From positions 186,001 to 250,000 of the forward strand of contig NZ_OEQB01000002.1 of NCBI RefSeq assembly GCF_900240295.1: 64,000 nt of DNA, given 5' to 3'. Positions 62,247 to 64,000 of this stretch are shown here, piece by piece. The notes below the pieces were generated by a model. That model did no database searches. It was not told where the DNA came from and saw only the letters and a program-made list of their open reading frames with translations. The DNA is from Megasphaera vaginalis (ex Bordigoni et al. 2020). Its GTDB lineage: Bacteria > Bacillota > Negativicutes > Veillonellales > Megasphaeraceae. The position numbers were made by a program, and so were the translations under genes. How positions within the stretch are numbered: position 1 is the stretch's first letter; the number at the start of each line of letters is the position of its first letter.

Positions 62247-62438
62247 TTAAACATCACGCTGTACTTTGCCGGAACGAAGGCAACGAGTGCAAACGTTGAT
62301 GCGTTTCACTTCGCCGTCTACAACTGCACGTACTCTTTGGATATTCGGCTTCCAGGTTCTTTTCGTTTTCAAATGGGAATGGCTGACATTCATGCCGGTA
62401 ACTGTACCTTTGCCGCACACTTCACAATAATTTGCCAT
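62247..62438 (-). CDS. rpmB: 50S ribosomal protein L28
   Basis: 63 residues, the normal size. It starts MANYCEVCGKGTVTGMNVSH and ends in CTRCLRSGKV, giving the two CxxC pairs of the zinc-binding (C+) form. The ATG at 62438 follows AAGGAGGTG on the minus strand. Single gene with its own terminator. Confidence 0.97.
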   Translation of the reverse strand: MANYCEVCGKGTVTGMNVSHSHLKTKRTWKPNIQRVRAVVDGEVKRINVCTRCLRSGKVQRDV

Positions 62439-62489
62439 GACATACACCTCCTTGCATACTGCCACAGTACAACATAAAAATAATAGCAC

Positions 62490-62820
62490 AAAAAAAGCGG
62501 TAAAGCAAGGTTTATTTCGGGAATCCTTTTCTGCTCGTACAAGCAGACTTTGCCATAGAACCGGATTTTCGGGAGATGCCCGCGCTGTTCATGACTGTCA
62601 GGGTTTTCGAGAAAAGGATGCGCAGGGCGCTCTACTGAAAAACTCATTTCCTTTTTCCGAATGAGACACTGGTGAACGGATTCGGCAGGTGAATGGTTAT
62701 CGAATGCCTGGCCGAGGGACCATGAATCGGTGTGCCGGGCCTTGGACCTCAGGCTTTGCATGTGTGTGTCAGCTTTTTAGCGGCGGAAAACGAGTATGGT
62801 ATAATAAAAAAAAAAGAGAT
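62490..62820. other. Gene-free region between divergent rpmB and recG
   Basis: About 330 bases without a credible gene. A -10 TATAAT at 62800-62805 is placed to serve recG. Confidence 0.5.
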
Positions 62821-62841
62821 ACAGCAACAAGGAGCATGAGC

Positions 62842-64000
62842 ATGAGCCAGTCCATTCGACAACTAAAGGGAATCGGGTCCAGAAAGGAAATCCTTTTCAA
62901 CCGGCTGAACATCTATACTATAGGCGACTTACTGCAATTTTTTCCGCGTTTTTACGAAGATCGCAGTACGATTGTCCCGATCGGACAGACCGATACGGCG
63001 AAGGAAGATTCGGTACTGGTGTCCGGTTCGGTGTTGTCCGTTCAAGAGATCAGGCCACGTCGCGGGATGACGATCCTGAAAGTCGTTCTGACCGACGGCA
63101 GCGGCGCCGTGGAACTGGTTTGGTTCAATCAACCGTTCAAAAGAAAGCAGTTTAAAAAAGATATGACCGTGACGGCGTTCGGCAAAATGGAGTGGGCTTA
63201 CGGCCACAGGCAAATGAATAACCCGGAAACGGAGGCCGGCCACGTTGAAGCCGACGGATTCGTACCGGTCTATGCCCTTACGGACGGACTTTATCAGACT
63301 GATGTGCGTCATGCCGTCTGTCAGGCTCTTGCTGCAGCCGGAGCGGAGCGGTCTTTGCTGCCTGTCGCATTATCGCCGCAGTTGGCGGCTGCGGATTCCA
63401 CACGATTACTATCTGTATATAAGGCGATGCACTTTCCCGATAATCTGGCACTGCAGCAGGAGGCGAGAACACTTCTTGCTTTTGACGAGCTTTTTGCCAT
63501 GCAACTGGGGTTGCTTTTGCGGCGCCAGTATGTCAAGCGGGCGCAAGGCATTAAATGCAGCCCCAATGGCAGGTTGCTGAAACGGTTTATCGAACGATTG
63601 CCCTTTGCGTTAACGAAAGGGCAGATCCGGGCTTTTTTGGACATCGCCGGCGATTTGGAAGGAGAGACGCCGATGCAACGCCTGATTCAAGGCGACGTCG
63701 GTTCCGGTAAAACTGTCGTTGCAGCAATGGCTCTGGCGAAAATCGTCGAGAACGGATATCAGGGGGCTTTGATGGTGCCTACGGGAATTTTGGCGGCACA
63801 ACATGCGGAGGCGTTTCGTGCCTTTTTTGACGGATTGCCTGTTCGTATCGCCTTGTTGACGGGCCGGACAGGCGTGAAAGAACGGCGGGCCATACTGGAA
63901 GACCTGGCCGACGGTTCCATTGATATCCTGATTGGGACGCACGCCTTGATTCAGCGCGATGTCGTCTTCCGTTCCCTGGCGTTGGTCGTGACTGACGAGC
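62842..64000 (+). CDS. recG: ATP-dependent DNA helicase RecG, N-terminal part (runs off the window)
   Basis: 386 codons are visible. The N-terminal wedge domain (LKGIGSRKEILFNRLNIYTIGDLLQFFPRFYEDR, read in part as IGDLLQFFPRFYEDR) is followed by the OB fold and then helicase motif I GDVGSGKTVVAAMAL and motif Ia TGILAAQHAEAF; the visible end has IGTHALIQ. RecG remodels stalled replication forks and branched DNA. The ATG at 62842 is 7 bases from AAGGAG; the ATG at 62836 is too close. Confidence 0.95.
   Translation, partial: MSQSIRQLKGIGSRKEILFNRLNIYTIGDLLQFFPRFYEDRSTIVPIGQTDTAKEDSVLVSGSVLSVQEIRPRRGMTILKVVLTDGSGAVELVWFNQPFKRKQFKKDMTVTAFGKMEWAYGHRQMNNPETEAGHVEADGFVPVYALTDGLYQTDVRHAVCQALAAAGAERSLLPVALSPQLAAADSTRLLSVYKAMHFPDNLALQQEARTLLAFDELFAMQLGLLLRRQYVKRAQGIKCSPNGRLLKRFIERLPFALTKGQIRAFLDIAGDLEGETPMQRLIQGDVGSGKTVVAAMALAKIVENGYQGALMVPTGILAAQHAEAFRAFFDGLPVRIALLTGRTGVKERRAILEDLADGSIDILIGTHALIQRDVVFRSLALVVTDE

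Overview
The window reads as chromosomal DNA of a Gram-negative-walled Firmicute of the class Negativicutes. A Megasphaera-, Dialister- or Veillonella-like anaerobe is likely, but I cannot fix the genus. Firmicute traits (CcpN, class III fructose bisphosphatase, a YjbM-type small alarmone synthetase, LL-diaminopimelate aminotransferase, CytX behind a TPP riboswitch) sit beside genes that need an outer membrane: TonB-dependent receptors, ExbB/ExbD/TonB and an RND pump. About 45 genes, one tRNA and many clear regulatory signals are visible. I saw no insertion sequence, CRISPR array, rRNA or origin.

Region 1 (1-18433) is an iron/heme locus. It holds the end of a ChaN-like protein, a half-size ABC exporter, a split-barrel (PNPOx/HugZ-like) flavo/heme protein and an AraC regulator. 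Two giant tandem outer-membrane receptors follow, then a dedicated ExbB-ExbD-TonB set and a flavodoxin that abuts a ChuW/HutW-type radical SAM enzyme for anaerobic heme degradation. Both receptors look like a complete TonB-dependent receptor fused to a second porin-like beta barrel, a double-barrel architecture I do not recognise as described. The promoters of receptor 1, receptor 2 and exbB share a direct-repeat box, and in all three a -10 hexamer lies exactly 27 bases after the second half-site. The adjacent AraC protein is the natural candidate regulator. Receptor 1 carries a frameshift.

Region 2 (18434-32000) holds two SAM methyltransferases, fructose bisphosphatase behind a palindromic operator, a small alarmone synthetase translationally coupled to a two-component system, an FMN reductase, an RND pump whose adaptor gene is frameshifted, and an MFS exporter with a Fur-like box on its -10.

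Region 3 (32000-44260) holds tRNA-Ala(GGC), an ABC-F ATPase and a persulfide/sulfur cluster: an ArsR regulator under a 20-4-20 perfect operator, a CoA-disulfide reductase-rhodanese-TusA fusion, and a DsrE protein. It continues with a dapL-ychF operon, two flavodoxin-type proteins and a MacAB-like tripartite exporter.

Region 4 (44500-51450) is visibly more AT-rich. It is a cai-like acyl-CoA operon (acyl-CoA dehydrogenase, CaiB/BaiF CoA-transferase, crotonase, GntP permease) behind two perfect palindromes, followed by an unfamiliar 492-residue HTH protein. It was probably acquired laterally, and the substrate is unknown.

Region 5 (51450-64000) holds a TPP riboswitch with cytX, an atypical pyruvate kinase lacking the usual C-terminal domain, a membrane metallophosphoesterase and PBP1A. 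A gluconeogenic control set follows (PEP synthase, CcpN, PEP-synthase regulatory protein), then rpmB and the start of recG. Pyruvate kinase, PEP synthase and its two regulators lie within 10 kb of each other and together would set the direction of carbon flow at the PEP/pyruvate node.
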